64,000 nt of DNA, from the NCBI GenBank assembly GCA_945643635.1, contig CALZFC010000100.1:451501-515500 (forward strand), written 5' to 3'. Origin of the DNA: Allodiplogaster sudhausi. Lineage: Eukaryota > Nematoda > Chromadorea > Rhabditida > Diplogasteridae. The notes under the pieces were generated by a model. That model was given only the letters and a program-made list of their open reading frames with translations. It did not search any database and had not been told where the DNA came from. Both the position numbers and the translations under genes were made by a program. The first letter of the stretch is position 1, and each line of letters opens with the position of its first letter. Below, piece after piece: positions 11,399 through 24,753 of the stretch.

Positions 11399-14213
11399 TT
11401 ATCTTGTCATTGAGACGACGCTAGAATTCGGCAAGTAGGAAGTTGCAGCGTGAGTTCGGATTGTCTTGACGATATGGAGAACATGCCGTCGGTATGGGGT
11501 GAGAAGTGCAAGCATCACGAGTGGGTCCACCGCTGGGAAGAGCGCAGTCAGCACGACGAGCGGCTCGCCCAACGAGTCGCCACTCAGTCCTATAGGAAAT
11601 ATATAATAATAATATATTTGTATAATAATATAACAATAAAATAATAATCGAATAATAGAATAATTAAATCATAAAATGTAATAATAAAACATAGAAGACA
11701 TTATTCTATTTGTAGGATGCTTCAATTTCGTAAATAATTCGCATAATGTATTAATTGATGTAATAAATCATTACTACTATAGCAATATTATTAATATCTG
11801 GGAGAGCTGATGCATTTTGAGGACACTTCTTCAAGGGGCTGCCTCTCAATGCATATCAGTAGGAAATATGATACATCTCACTTCACACTGTCTTAAATCT
11901 TGTGTAGGTTTATAAACTTTATGCTATTCTTCAGTGATTCAGCCCAACATTAACACAATAGGAATATGAAATTTTTCTTTGTAAATAGATAAGCCTTCTT
12001 TGAAATTAAATTTACTTCGCTTAATTCCTATTTCAATGATCAGATAACGTCCTTGTAAGCACTTTGTTACAATACTAAATAACTTTCATTCATTTAGGCT
12101 TCATAAATGTAATTTTGAATGATGACGAAAGTTACGAATTTTTTTATCTAACCTAATACAGGGAGACCGTAGAATAATGCCTGCGGAAGGTAAGTCAAGC
12201 AGAGTGGAACGGCAGTCTGAAGGTGGACCAGATGAACTTTGGAAATTATACGGAAAAGATAGAAACATGAAAGGTCAGGGCCGGCGCAAACGGATTAATC
12301 CCTTTTTTAATGATTGTTTTACCACTGAAAACAGTGTTATTTTTGGTTCAAAGTTGCCCTGTCTGAAAAAAATTTTCTAGACAAAGTTTTTCTGAAGCTC
12401 ATCGTTTCAACCATCTCCATGTCCTTTATTCCAAGCGAAAAGGAGTAACATTATTTTCGGAGAATTAACAAGTTGAACATATGCAAATCACTGAGGCGTA
12501 GAGTATGAATATAAAAAAGTGAATGAAGAAAAGGCAACCTGCAGTAAGAGTGCTCTGAGTAGCTGAATGTGCGTCGCGCGAGACCTCGCGCTCATTTGGA
12601 GTGAAGTGGCGCGCGAGACGGCGCGTAGGATGGCGACGGTGCAGAGGCCGCAGACAACACTGGTCGCAGCGAGATACGACGCAGCGTACGCAATGCTCAC
12701 CCAACACAACGCGCTGTTTGGGCCGGCCTGATTCAATGTCTTGTAACTTTGTTTTTTTTTCATTTTATTCTCTCACTTTCTAATCTCTTTGCTTGCTAAT
12801 CTCTTTTTGCAACAGAATGACGTTTGAATATCTGTTGCTTTCTCTAATTTTCGCCGAATAATATTAGCCATTCTGCTAAAGCGAAACGCGAATTCCGAAC
12901 TTCGGCGCTAAGAAAGGCGCATGGATCTGACTGACGAGGAGGCCGCTGACGTAGCCGATTCGATTGGCGTCAATGTCGTACGACGCCATGAGCGCGGCCG
13001 AAAAATGAGCATTCTTGTGCACGTCCGGCGTAAGAGGGATGATGGCGATGCCGATTGACGAGATCATGATCACGTCCACGACGACAGCAATCATTGTCCA
13101 GTGACGGGCGCCAAAGTCGACCGTCCACGAGTGGAGACAGCGGGGGATGCTTTAGAGAAAAACGCTGCCATTTATATCTTAGACTGTTCATTGTAGTTTT
13201 CTTGTGCTTTATTTGTACACTGAATAAGAAATTTAAACGCAAATAAATAAACAAAAGCATGAATATGAAGATTTAGCGAATGTGGAGATTGATTTTTATC
13301 CGTTATTAAGCTAAATACACAATTCAATGCTAATGTTGGTTAAAGCATACCCGGCAACCGCAATGTATCGGTAGACGAAGTGGAACATGAGCAGAATGAA
13401 CGAGTGGTAGAAGAGCAAGGCGAGAAGAACACAGGACAGAGTCTGCACGGGCGCCGGCCAAGACAGCATGTTCAGGCTGAAGATCATGAAGCCGGACGAC
13501 GTGATTATGCCGCTCTTAAAGGAGATGTCCATGGAGATTACAATTTTGCTGTATTTTTGGCAATACTATGCGGCCCAACTAGAAACATCGTTAGGAAATG
13601 TGAGAATGCGTGCTGAAGGTGCCCTGAGGAGAAAAAAAAACATATGTTCCTCACGTTGAACTGTAGAATTTTGGGAGTGACGTCATCAGACCTTGTCTAT
13701 TTTCTGCCAATGCAAATCTCATTCTATCAGAGAGATAATTAAATGCAAAGCGCAAGCCATGCTTGGGATTCTAGGCAAGAGAAGAGAGGCAGAGGGAAAA
13801 AGACTCACAAAGTCTAGTTTGTGTGTGCTAGAATAGCTATACTTTTCAATATCATGAGCGAATTCAAATGTATTCTGAACAGCATGGATAGTTTTTTTTC
13901 ACGTTTGGCTCTGTGTCTATTTTTGGGCGTTTTTTTTGTGAATTCGAGGAAAGCTGTGGCATGGTTTCTTAGTTTAAAACGAATTACTTACTAACAAAAG
14001 TATTTCACTAAATACCGGCAACGTTATGGCGTACGTGATCGAGATGACAATGTCGGCAACGACGAAGCAGAAGAGAAGGCGACGGTAGCGCCCGATGGAT
14101 GCCTGGTGCGGAGCGGTGGCGAGTGCGAAGATGAGCAGGCCGTTCGTGAGTAGCGAGCACGCTGCGACCGTGTACGCGGCGCACTTGTGCAGCACGAAGG
14201 AACGCTCTCGCAT
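11399..14213 (-). CDS. Str-like chemoreceptor (seven-transmembrane GPCR), complete
   Basis: Five exons in phase: 14016-14213 (ATG at 14213), 13351-13514, 12888-13149, 12492-12727 and 11399-11582 (TAA), giving 347 residues, the usual size for Str-type nematode receptors. Helix 1 is AAYTVAACSLLTNGLLIFAL with the typical SIGRYRRLL stretch after it; the helix 3 end is FHFVYRYIAVAG (FxYRY motif); helix 5 is followed by the MSARSRATHIQLLRALLLQ stretch typical of the third loop; helix 7 is ALFPAVDPLVMLALLTPYRR (the PxxDPL...YR signature). Likely placed in the cilia of sensory neurons, as the family is. The donor of exon 3 could also be at the GTCAGT near 12926. The neighbouring gene at 16052-17710 is of the same family and strand. 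Confidence 0.82.
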
Positions 14214-14623
14214 TTTGTGGAAGCCCTGAAAAGGCACAAAAAACTCAATTTTAAATTCGCGCCTTTGCCTGTCACGAAATACATATATTGAATTGAGATA
14301 TGCGACTACAATTGCCAGGAAAATTAAAATATTTAGATTAAGGTTGAATTTTGTGTTCCTTTTATAGTCGGGATTTGAACGAAGGCGAATAGTTCATACC
14401 GGTTAATCGCCTTTGGCAGATAGGAAGGTTCACAATTCCTATGTTCACCCAATATGTGAAAGGCTACTTTGAGCTTTGAGCCATGCTCAATGTTTGATCT
14501 GTTCCTATCTATTTAAGTTCCCATTCTATTCCGTTTTTGCCGGTAATCCTGAATTTAAAAAAAAGCCCTGGCGATGTCCTCTGTGAAAGCTAGCGCTACG
14601 GAGAGTTAATTCAGTTACATAAG

Positions 14624-15551
14624 CCACTTTGAGAACTTCGTATCCAATCATCGTATCGAATTGCGCAGCAAAGTTGAAGCCGAAAGCCAGGCATATCAAT
14701 TCGCATCTTTCGATTACAACCATTATGCTTCTGTTTACTACTATATTACACATGGTTGGAAGCATTCGCCTTTAAAGAAGTTTCGACACGTTACTGGCTA
14801 TCTTTGATTATCAAATTTATCGCTACAAAATTCCGCAAGATTGATAGATCAGCAAATAGTAGAGACATATGTATATGTATGTAGTTATATATTAAATGCC
14901 GGAAAAAAGTAATTTTTCGCTCTTCTACACTGCTACTGATTGTATTACTTACTGTAAACACCTGAGAATGTTAACGGAGTAACTTTGAATAACCAGACGG
15001 CTGAGGAATACGATTGAACTACATACGCACATATGTATGTATGTATGTATGTACATAGGATGCAAATACAACACTCGACATTGATAATAGAGCAGAAGAC
15101 AGTTTGAACACTCGACATTGATAATTGAGTAGAAGACAATTTGAACGATGTCTGGGATGTCGTTTTGTCATCTTGTAGGCATACAAATATAGGCAGTAAG
15201 GAATTTGATGTCTCCGAGAGTGTCCTCATTCATTCTTATTTATTGCCGTTTTATGAAATCTACAATGATGCGCGCCAACAATGGCTGCAAATGGACGCAG
15301 CGATCAAAGTGTGCCAATTAGTCCGCATCGTCCAGTCCGAATGTCAAGGAATATATGTAGATGATTATTATCAACGGGGAATTAATGCCTTCTCTGGTGA
15401 GCAAAATTTCCATTTATTTTTTTCTGTCCTAACAACAGTTTTACAAAAATAATTATGAACAAAATAAATCTCAAATGTAACCATCATTTCCCTCTTTTTA
15501 TCTCTATCTTTATCAGCAGGCATGAAATACGTTTCGAATCAAGTACAATAG
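14624..15551 (+). CDS. Unknown small gene, three candidate exons
   Basis: Three stretches have coding character and splice signals: 14624-14732 (after cataag), 15179-15396 (after ttgtag, before gtgagc) and 15520-15551 (after atcagcag, ending TAG). The second and third join in phase (TCT G|GC ATG). The first has a strongly protein-like sequence (HFENFVSNHRIELRSKVEAE) but its junction to the second is not resolved, and no start codon exon was found. The second exon contains SESVLIHSYLLPFYEIY and CQLVRIVQSEC. I do not recognise the family; no signal peptide or membrane segment is seen. It lies on the opposite strand between two receptors. Confidence 0.35.
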
Positions 15552-16051
15552 GAAAAGAGTTAACTTGTTACCATGAGCTTTGGCGCTACGAGAGAAATAG
15601 AAAGAGAATATTGGTGTGCTATATAATACATCTGTCTTCGGAAAAAATCTTGCTACTAAAAATGACAGCTATATTGTAATACAGTAATGCGGATTTGGAA
15701 TTTCTGGACCAAAAAGGGAGACTGTAACCTTGCGTTTTAACGTGAAGAGGAGTCGGAAATGTTAAATCAGGACAGACTACTTCAAAATGTTTCTAAGAGG
15801 CAAGAGAAGAACTTCAATTAATTGGATATGAGATGTATCAGTATGTACGTTCTATTATAAACAGTGTATAGACGATTTGAAGGACTTAACTTTTTTTTTT
15901 ATTGGTTAAAGAATAATCGAGGAACCATCTTATTTTTATTTTGACTTAATAAATTTAGTTGTTTCTGATAATTGGCAACTCTGTGATGTTATCTGTGAAA
16001 TTTTCAATAAACATTCATTTATACTGAATTGTAAGCACTTTATTCACGTGA

Positions 16052-17710
16052 TCACGAGTGTTTCAAAACCGCGTGATGAGCAGCTCCGACCGATTTGTCG
16101 TTGTGAGGAGGAGTCATCGAAGGAGCAACGACGGTTGCGACTTTTAGACGAGAGAGACAAGGCAATGACTGGCGAAGACTCTGAAATAATTAGATTGATT
16201 GCGCAATTAAAGCAAGTGAATGAAATGAAAGTCATGTGAAGAGGAGCTGACACCAACGAAGCAGAAAACAATGAGTGGATCGAGTACGGGGAACCAGGCG
16301 AAGAGAAGAGGAAGCGAGTGAATGACTGGTTGTGTGAGGTCGACCCGAAGCATTGGGCAGCCGAGAGCAGTGAGGGTGGGCAGCTGCAGGGTCAGCAGAG
16401 GCACCACAAACTTAATTTTTTTAATTGTTTTTTTTGCCTATTTTTAGTTTTTAAGACAAGACGTAAAATATGACAAACCTGAACAAGCATCATGAAATTG
16501 AGTTGACTGTGCATCTTTCGTGTCTTCGTCGACATTGACTCGAAGCCTTGATTGAGGAATCTGTGGATGGCAAGTGAGGAAAAGACAGCAATGAGTAGAG
16601 CAATGAGGACTGCGAGCAGAAGATAGACAGTCGCCGCCAGCAGAACACCTTTTCCGTTCTAATAATAATAACAATCGTAACTGAAATATTTTACTAAAGT
16701 ATTGAATAAGATTATTCGACAACATATATTTTTACATACATTAATTTAACTATCCATATTCGCAAAGGTCAACCTCATATTCAGCGCATAGGAATCGAAC
16801 AAATCGGGGAGAAAATGTGGAATCACGAAGGTCGTACTTGCAGAGTTGCTCCTTCAAGAAAACAGTACTTTCCAGAAGATGATAGTGTTAAGTCTCATAG
16901 TCTAAACTGACTTCAGTCGGTTGAGTCGAAAGAAAGAAAGGAACGGCGAAAGAAATAGACAGCATAAATGCAGTTGAAGTCAATATAATTAACAGCATAA
17001 AGTCTCGATTTCGCAATCGATTGACGCTAAAAAAAAAATACTCTTAATGAATGGATTAATGAATATAGATGTATGTATATAAACTGATACAAACTGGCAG
17101 ATTGCGACATATCGATAACAGAAGCACACTGAAGGAAGGAACGCTGTTTCAGCCAGGAAAAGCAGGAAGATAAAGAGAGGAAGGCGATTAAAGCCAGCCA
17201 CTCCTCGGTTGATTATCAAAACGTAGTTGTCCTTGACTGAGAAAGCCTCAAGTTTTAATTTGATAGAACAATGTTAAATATCTTCCATCTGAATAATAAA
17301 AAGACATTAAAGCATCCGATAAAAGAAATGGAATAAACGCTACCGGTGCGCTGCATACATAGACTGCGGAGTAGAGCAGGTTGATGAGTGAAGAGTGCAG
17401 CAGAAGCCATCGGAAGGCACCCAGAATTCGAACTGCAATACTTTTATGACTTAAAAATCAGCACATAGTAATTAAATACATGATTTCAAATCTGTAATAC
17501 ATGTTGAAAACAATTGATAGGCCTACCTCTCCGACCAAAGCAGAGTAGGATAAAGACGAATATATTGAAGACATAAGAGAGGAAAGCAGCAGCGAAAGAG
17601 CTCTGTAATTGAGATTGCTCGAAGGGAACGCGGATGACCGAAGAATGACGAGGGATGGCCGTTGAAGAAGAGGACGATGCGCATTCTTCCATGACGTGAC
17701 TTCCATTCAT
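16052..17710 (-). CDS. Str-like chemoreceptor, second copy, complete
   Basis: Eight exons in phase: 17527-17710 (ATG at 17710), 17344-17432, 17095-17246, 16912-17026, 16774-16851, 16479-16658, 16252-16410 and 16052-16180 (TGA), 361 residues. Landmarks: helix 1 FLSYVFNIFVFILLCFGR, then RILGAFRWLLLHSS; helix 3 ending FCYRYVAIC; helix 4 MLLIILTSTAFMLSISFAVP; an extracellular segment KYDLRDSTFSPRF; helix 5 followed by MSTKTRKMHSQLNFMMLVQ; helix 7 LFAWFPVLDPLIVFCFVG. It is the same family as the receptor at 11399-14213 but has diverged strongly and has extra introns. The N-terminal 45 residues are serine-rich and longer than usual. The last-exon junction (GGT|GTCAGC) is a choice made by phase. Confidence 0.8.
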
Positions 17711-19307
17711 GATACTTTGCTTTAGAAAGAAAGATTCCGCTGATATTCATAAGCAATTGATGCAATATATATATATATATTGTAGTATTCGTCAGAAATT
17801 CAAATCCAATATTTCCTCGAGCAGTTGAGAAATGAGTCAAAGGTACACAACTCCAACGGGCTTAACTTAATAATCGTGGTGATATTTGTCGAACTAGGCA
17901 ACATTGCAGTCTCTTTCAGAAAAAGTGGATTATCTTCGAGGTCTCCCCATTACATGTCATAAATCAGATCAGTCGCTTGCTTTTACAACGCCTGCCTCTC
18001 CAATGAATGTACATACTAATATATATGTATACACATTGTTGCCGCTCGTCATTATTGTGAGCATTTGTATTTTGTCCATTTGAAACTTGACTTTACTGTG
18101 AGCAGTGCACCATAATTATGCATGTCACGATGGAAACGAAACGAACTTTGAGGCCATTCAGCACACTAGGAACAGCGAGTCCAGACATTGATGTGATCAC
18201 ATACTAGATATTTTCAAAATTACATATGAAGCGTGCATGCATATTAAGATTCTGGAGATTATGTGGTTTTAGAGAGCAAAACACATCAAATTACAAATAC
18301 ACAATGTTGAGGAGTAAGAGAATTGCATCTCAAATGTTCGAACGCTTGTTATAAGAAAGAAATATGCCGATGGTAAAAGTTTCGACCATTAATCAAATTC
18401 ATGGATAGCAAATTCAGTACGTTGCATTGATTACATAAACAAAGTAGTGAAGACATCGACAAATATACACTTATGTATTTATGTACATATTATTGGAAAA
18501 AACCTTTATCGATTCAAACACTACTCTATTACTTACAGGCAACACAAAAAACTCAGAATGTTATTAGAAAGGCGGATATGTAATAAGACTAGCGAGTAGA
18601 GGAAAGCACTTTTCAACAAGGCATATATGTATGTATGATACAGTATACGAAGTTGTACAGAAGACATAGAGTGAAGGATGTCAAGGAGTTCGCTCATCTT
18701 GACAGAACGTAATTATTAGGATGGGCAGCATCCTAATAGGATTTTATGTGTGAGAGATGTACCCATTCATTCTTTTTCTCTCGTTGTTTGATAAGTGATA
18801 CTAAGAAGATGTGCTCCAACATTGTTCGAAATGGACTCGACTCTAGCAGTTTGCCAATTAGCGTTTTTACGGAAGAGTGAAATTTTGTGAAAAAAAAACA
18901 ATTATTTTCTTATATCTAATCTTAAATTGTCAAGTTATTTGATTATATTTAATGTTGTATCATTTCTATGTATTCTTTACATAGTACTTTTTACCAATCT
19001 GTCCAAATCTGTCAGGGACTTGGTGGCAGGAGGTCTCCTCTAAGGCCATTCAAAACTTTATTGTTAAACCGTTGATATTTCCAGGCACACATATATGCAA
19101 AATTACAATTGAAGCACACAGTGACATGTGAATTACTGAAAAGGGTAGGAAACGAACATTTCATGTAAATGCCCGAAGCAGAAAGGCTTAGATCATAGAA
19201 CACCTCAAATTTCACACGCAAAGTATGTTGACGCCTAATGGTAGGAATAGCAAGAACTTGCATGGCAAGAAAAAAGAAGCCTGGGCGCTGATGACATTGC
19301 GCTAGGA
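17711..19307. other. Intergenic stretch without a supported gene
   Basis: AT-rich with short (TA)n at about 17767 and (TATG)-type runs near 18015 and 18625. A minus-strand frame at 19012-19263 showed no motif or splice context. Confidence 0.45.
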
Positions 19308-20623
19308 TTAAGTAGATGTTTCAATTCGTGAGGAAGAAATAAAACCTGGTCTAGATATAAAAGTCATTCTGATCACTTTGCGAATGCTCGTTGAAAGCAG
19401 TAGAAGAGTCCAAGGCGGCAACAGGCAACTGAGATCGGTTATGATGAAGCCGAATTTGAAAAGCACCTCGTTGAATGTCAAATACATGGAAATCTAAAAA
19501 AAACTTGATTTTACATCGTCTTGTTTCAATCTTCGACCAGTTCACAGTGTTTCTAGAAACACATTGAAAATCTATCAGTAAATGAAGTTCTGCATTTGAT
19601 ATTCTGAATCGGCAAGCGATAAACCGTTATATGATTGTTATGATTTTCAAATTTATCTTTACTTGATATGCAGCGCACAACAGCTCGGTGGCAGCCAACG
19701 ATGTTCCCACAGAAAGTAGCGATATCTTAAAGGATCGAACTCACACTTGAACCTATGTAAACATGTATTTGTCTGACACAAGAATGACTGCGCATACGAT
19801 TTACGGGAAGCGTCTACGATAGATTAAAATTTAGTTTTCTCATTTAAATACAAATATACATATATGTAAGAAACATCTTCAGACACAATGTTAATAAAAT
19901 GTCAAATAAAATAATTTTCATACCGTACACACTAATTTAGCATCTAGCGAAGTGTCATGGCACCTATATTCATGTATTTCCTGGAAAGCGAGAGAGGGAG
20001 TGGAGAAGAGGACGAGGAGACGAGAGCAGAGCACGCCCGTCGCAGGCAGACGCATCGTGATGTAGTCGAAGATGAAGCGGGTCATGCACTCAATGATTCA
20101 CATTGACAATTCTTTCTACTGATTTACTGTCTCATTATTTCCATTACTTTTATTTCGGGCAGTTTTTAAGCACTTTTCAAATGCTTTGCAGTAGACATTG
20201 AGTATTATTCAATTATCAATTATTACTATTTCAAAAAATATGTCAAAATTATAGTTGTTATGCGATGTAACTAATAAATGATTTCTTGATAGTTTCTTCA
20301 CTTTACATAGCGTTTGATATTGCAATTTTTTAATATGCCACACAGTCTGACCAGTTATCACTACAACCATAAATAGCTAAGCGGTATAAAATTTTCAATA
20401 ATCAAGGAACGTCTATGAAGTTTCGTGTGCGCAAATGTTTTAATTTAAATTCTTAAATTCAAAGAAATATCGAATTAAAGTATATTACCAGGAAGCAGTT
20501 TAGAAGAAAGAGAAATCGAAAGCTGTCGTTCAGGACATGCCCATACGTTCGAGACATTAGAATACGAAGAATGATAGCGTAAACAGCGAAAGAGAAAGTG
20601 GCAAGAATGCCTTCAATGCCTAT
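19308..20623 (-). CDS. Srg-like chemoreceptor, shortened
   Basis: Four exons join in phase: 20489-20623, 19924-20088, 19663-19725 and 19308-19493 (TAA), 182 residues and no start codon exon found. The first exon looks like helices 1-2 (GILATFSFAVYAIILRILM then NDSFRFLFLLNCFL). The last has the family end TDLSCLLPPWTLLLLSTSIR, which fits the D...PW.LL..S..R pattern of Srg helix 7. Full Srg proteins have about 330 residues; here the helix 3-5 part, with its NRM-type motif, is missing or reduced to the short exon 2. Either an internal deletion made a degenerate gene or some exons were missed. Confidence 0.55.
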
Positions 20624-21987
20624 CTGAAATGAAGAAATTTATTAAATTTGAGATGATATGTATTGCTTTTTCTTTAAAAATTTAGTTTCATTGCCTCTAA
20701 AATATTTATAATAAAAATGAAAGGTAGCTCTTCTAAACTTGAAAAAAATTAATACCAATTTTGGAATTCGTTAAAGAGACAACAACTAAATACCAACCGT
20801 TATTTTGTTCGTGGTTGTTATGGGACATGCCATTTGTCAAGAGGTATTCCTTTAAAATGCAGGGCCTTGGGAGCCTTACTACAGGTACTGGGTACCTGAA
20901 CTCTGTGACTTTGTATGTAACAAACTTCCGGGATGGTAATTGTCAGTTTGAACAGGCATTTGGCCAACATCAAGTTTTTAGATCTTTTGATCTTGACGAT
21001 TGTGTTGACTATTTATGTTTACTTTTTTCTTATTGTTCGCTCAGGAACAAATTACTTGATTCAGATCCATTATGTGTTTCTCCCAGTCAGCACAAAGCGA
21101 ATTGTAACCGTCAAACTGTATCTGCGGCGGAGAATATAGTCTGTGCTAGACACATCACCCTTATCGCTGGCTCACGAGAGGCAGCTATCAACTATTCAAA
21201 CAAATTGCTTAACCAGGGGATTAAAAATAAATGTTTCTTCACGTGGAGCTGAACTCTTGGTTGAAAAATATGTTTATGGCTTCTTCAACTCGTATGTATG
21301 TAGGATTAGCATGACATATGCATTTCTATATAGTACATTTGTGGTTTATCATATAAACCTACCATTGTGGAGAACTTTAAGTACTGACAAATTTTTTTGT
21401 TTTAGAATTTCAATTGTAGAATAAGTAAATACCATTTTTTTCATCGGTTAATACTCGCATGAAAAACACACTAGCATTCCACGAAAGAAAGTAAGCAATT
21501 ATGGTTATTTATAATGTCTGGAAATTGCATGCAGGTTTTTCAGCTACAAAAATTTAAGATATTGTAATAGTTGTTTTCTTTTCAGTGCCGTTACTTAGGG
21601 ATGTGCATTATTGTCTGAATGCTTCTGGCGTGCTATTGGCCTTTCTGTCGGCACTTGAGTTTAGCACAGTAAATTTTTCCAGCTTACTTACTGCAGTTTC
21701 AAAGTTGCTCGTTCCAGTTACTTTAAAATATAGTGATAACATGTTGTCACCTCCTTTATTCTGTTTGAATAGAATCGCATGTTCGATGTTTCATCTCTGA
21801 GTATCGTTTTATATTTACTGTTCAAAGAGTGAATAGATGTGACGGATTCATTGTTGGTGACTTTAAAGGTTGCACTAATGACTGACAGATCAACTACACG
21901 TTATCATATGTCATACGAAAAGAAATAAGGAATTATGCCCTTTTGCTCCGCTATCAGTTACCATACGCTTCCTCTTTCAACCTGGCA

Positions 21988-22034
<47 letters not shown>

Positions 22035-22264
22035 CCTTGACTTACTCTCACTCTTTCTGTTGCGATTCTGAGCGCAGCAACACAAAAGAGTAATGACAGA
22101 CTTGATAGCAGACAATTTAATCGCCCTTCTGCCCAAAACAAAAAAGGCTGTAGAATACACATGCCTACCTGTTGTAAAAGATCGCCGTCTGCAATTGTTA
22201 AAGTAAATTCAAAGCTGCTCTTCCTTCAACATCTTCTAATTGCAGTCAATTTAACAAGATCACA
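20624..22264. other. Intergenic stretch with CT microsatellite
   Basis: Contains a (CT)n tract at 21991-22035. A 163-codon plus-strand frame at 20761-21252 and a shorter one at 21585-21800 lack recognisable motifs and are not called. Confidence 0.5.
21991..22035. repeat. (CT)n microsatellite
   Basis: Pure CT repeat upstream of sulfotransferase 1. Confidence 0.9.
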
Positions 22265-24081
22265 ATGACATTCATAAATGAAGACGAAATTAAAGAGGAA
22301 GGAGAAGAGAGAAAAGTTGGTTTCTCGATTCTTCTTTTCATCTTTTTCAAATTTTTCTTACATACCTTGGCTATCAATATAAGCTAATCTAAGTTATTCT
22401 TGTTTTTAAAACAAAAAAAAACGCTGCTTTTTAAGTTGCCGAAGTTGCACGAAGTTGACGGCAAGAAATATCCTCTTGCATTTACGGCAAAAAACTTGAG
22501 GTACGAATTTTTTAATAACTAATTTTTTTTTCAAATATTTTTGAATAAATGCATTATTGTGATGTATTATATTGTAACAATGTAATTAGTCTAGAAGTGC
22601 GCGCGAGATGTCCGTTCGTCCCTCGGACATCTTTGTGTGCACGGATGGCAAGGCGGGCACGACGTGGCTGCAGCACATTGTGCATCTCCTGCTCGGACGC
22701 ACACCTTACGAGGAAGTCAACGGAGTGACAGGGCGCAAAAGTAGTAAGGAGTTTTCCATTTTTAGTGATTATTGAAAATTATTGATATTTCGGCTTCATC
22801 ATATTTCATTATGCAATGCCTTCGTACATATTTACTCGAGTTTCGCCCATCTATGTATAGTTGAAGCCCCGTTCAATAAAGGGTATTCAATTGTTGAGCC
22901 TCGTGGGGCGCTAAAATAACAAATACGGTAGGTTTATTGTTTGCGAAGCTTCCTGCATTCTCAATTCACAGCACTCACGACTCTGAGTCCGATGATCGAA
23001 TTCTTTGGTGCTGACTACTGTGCCAGATTGCCAGCTCCACGGGTTCTCAAGTCACATCTCCCCTTCAACGACATTCCCAAGCACCCTGAGGCTAAGTACA
23101 TTCTAGGCGTGCGAAACATCAAGGACACCCTAGTCAGGTACCGAATTGACATTCATTTACTGGCTAGCGCAGTGCGTGTAGGCCTATCTGTTTCTTTGCA
23201 ATTCTGCATGCTATTTACAGTGCATATTTCCACTGCAAGAACTTCAAATTCTATGAGTGGTCTCATGGCGAATTGGAGAACTTTGTTCCGCTTTACTTGG
23301 AAGGACAGGTGGGTTGAGCTAGTTTGTCATTTGAAAACGCACTTGATGATTCGTATTCTTAGCTCGGTGGAATGTCTTACTTCGAGCATCTACGCAGCTG
23401 GCTGGCGGCGTACGAAGCGAGGGAACTTCCGATTTTGCTTGTCAAGGTAGCGTCTCGGTATTGGCATGAAAATTTGGTACTATATAATAAACTGTGAATC
23501 GCACTATAAATCAAGCTTTCAATGTAAATGCCACTTGCAGTACGAGGACATGGTTCGCGCACCGGCCAAAGCCATCCACGAGATTGGCCGTTTCCTGGGC
23601 GGAGAAGCTGCGAGTAGCGTTGAAGATGAGACAACTCTTCAGAAGGTTCCATTCGTTTCGTGTTTTAGGTTATATCGCGGTTTGGGAAAGCAAAAGTTAC
23701 ATCATTCTTGGTTCAGATATTGCATGCATCCAGTCTTTACGAGATGAGAAAGCGTCAAGATCGTTGGATTCCAGAAGGAATGACGTGAGCCAAGCGTAGT
23801 TTGCTTTCATCAGGTTGGAGAATGTTGTTGCTACTTGAGCTTCTCGGAGACCTTTATTCGACGTGGCGAAGTCGGCAACTGGCGTGATTATCTCAGTGAG
23901 AAGCAGAGCCGACTAATTGATGAGGCACGAACAGTCTAAGTTTTTCATCCTTTTGAATGCTGATGATTCACGTTGTTTTCAGTCATTAAAGCAAACTTTT
24001 CTCCAGAAATTTGCCAGTGAAACTGCCGGAACTATGGCAGCAACGTGGTGGAGCGGAGAAATGGAGTGGCTGTCCTCGTAG
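22265..24081 (+). CDS. Cytosolic sulfotransferase 1
   Basis: Ten exons in phase: 22265-22315, 22436-22500, 22595-22740, 22972-23137, 23221-23308, 23363-23446, 23541-23645, 23717-23784, 23840-23933 and 24007-24081 (TAG), 313 residues, a normal length for the soluble SULT family. These enzymes move the sulfonate of PAPS to hydroxyl or amine groups. Seen: the phosphosulfate loop CTDGKAGTTW at residues 54-63; KSHLPF with the likely catalytic His at 116; RNIKDTLVS at 135-143, where Arg and Ser bind the 3'-phosphate; and the C-terminal RRGEVGNW at 265-272 (RKGxxGDW signature). No signal peptide or membrane anchor, so cytosolic. The acceptor substrate cannot be read from sequence. The start exon has the only in-frame ATG close upstream. 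Confidence 0.9.
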
Positions 24082-24753
24082 ATGTGTTGTAGTATTGTAT
24101 TTTTTAAACCTTTTTTTTTACAATAATTTGTGTAATTATTGTATTAGAATATTGGTGTAGAATGTACATGTGAAAAGTATGGTAATAGATGGAATTTTGT
24201 GTTGTTCTTTCTTTAAGGAATAAAGTGCCACTGTGATCAGTCTTCTGTTCCATCACAGAGCAAGGCATATTGAGGCAGTATTGGACTTGGAGGTTGGACT
24301 ATGATAACGGCACGTTATCGCACTGTGTTTGCTTCTATTCGCTCGCAACATTTTATCTCTCGCATAACGAAGTTCTATCAGCAAATCTTTATTTGCTCAG
24401 ACCCATAAGCTTCGTGCCCTTTTAGAAGTTGTCTCGTCAGGCCAGAGGACGTTGAGAGAATAGGGCAATCAGTAGACTTAAGAACTTTTCTCATGCTTAA
24501 TGCTAAACCTTCGCAACATTTTATCTCATGTTTGTTTTGCAATTTTACGACTGTCTGAATTGGTGTGGTCAAGCGATTTTGCTTCTGATGTTTCATATCT
24601 CATCACACGAGAATACTGTGCTCGGGAAGTCTTTAAAATTAATGCTCATTTTTGACTTTAAACATCACCCGAGAATGTGGATAAAATGAAATGAATATTA
24701 GATTTCATTGACAACGGATACAGAAGCGGCATCCTCTAGTGTACGAGCGTAAA
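24082..24753. other. Spacer between the two sulfotransferase genes
   Basis: About 670 bases with no gene seen. The same orientation and short distance would allow an operon, but no spliced-leader signal could be proved. Confidence 0.4.

Noticed and set aside
20761..21252. 163-codon open frame on the plus strand
   Set aside because: No recognised motif, no splice partners, uneven composition; long frames of this size occur by chance in 64 kb.
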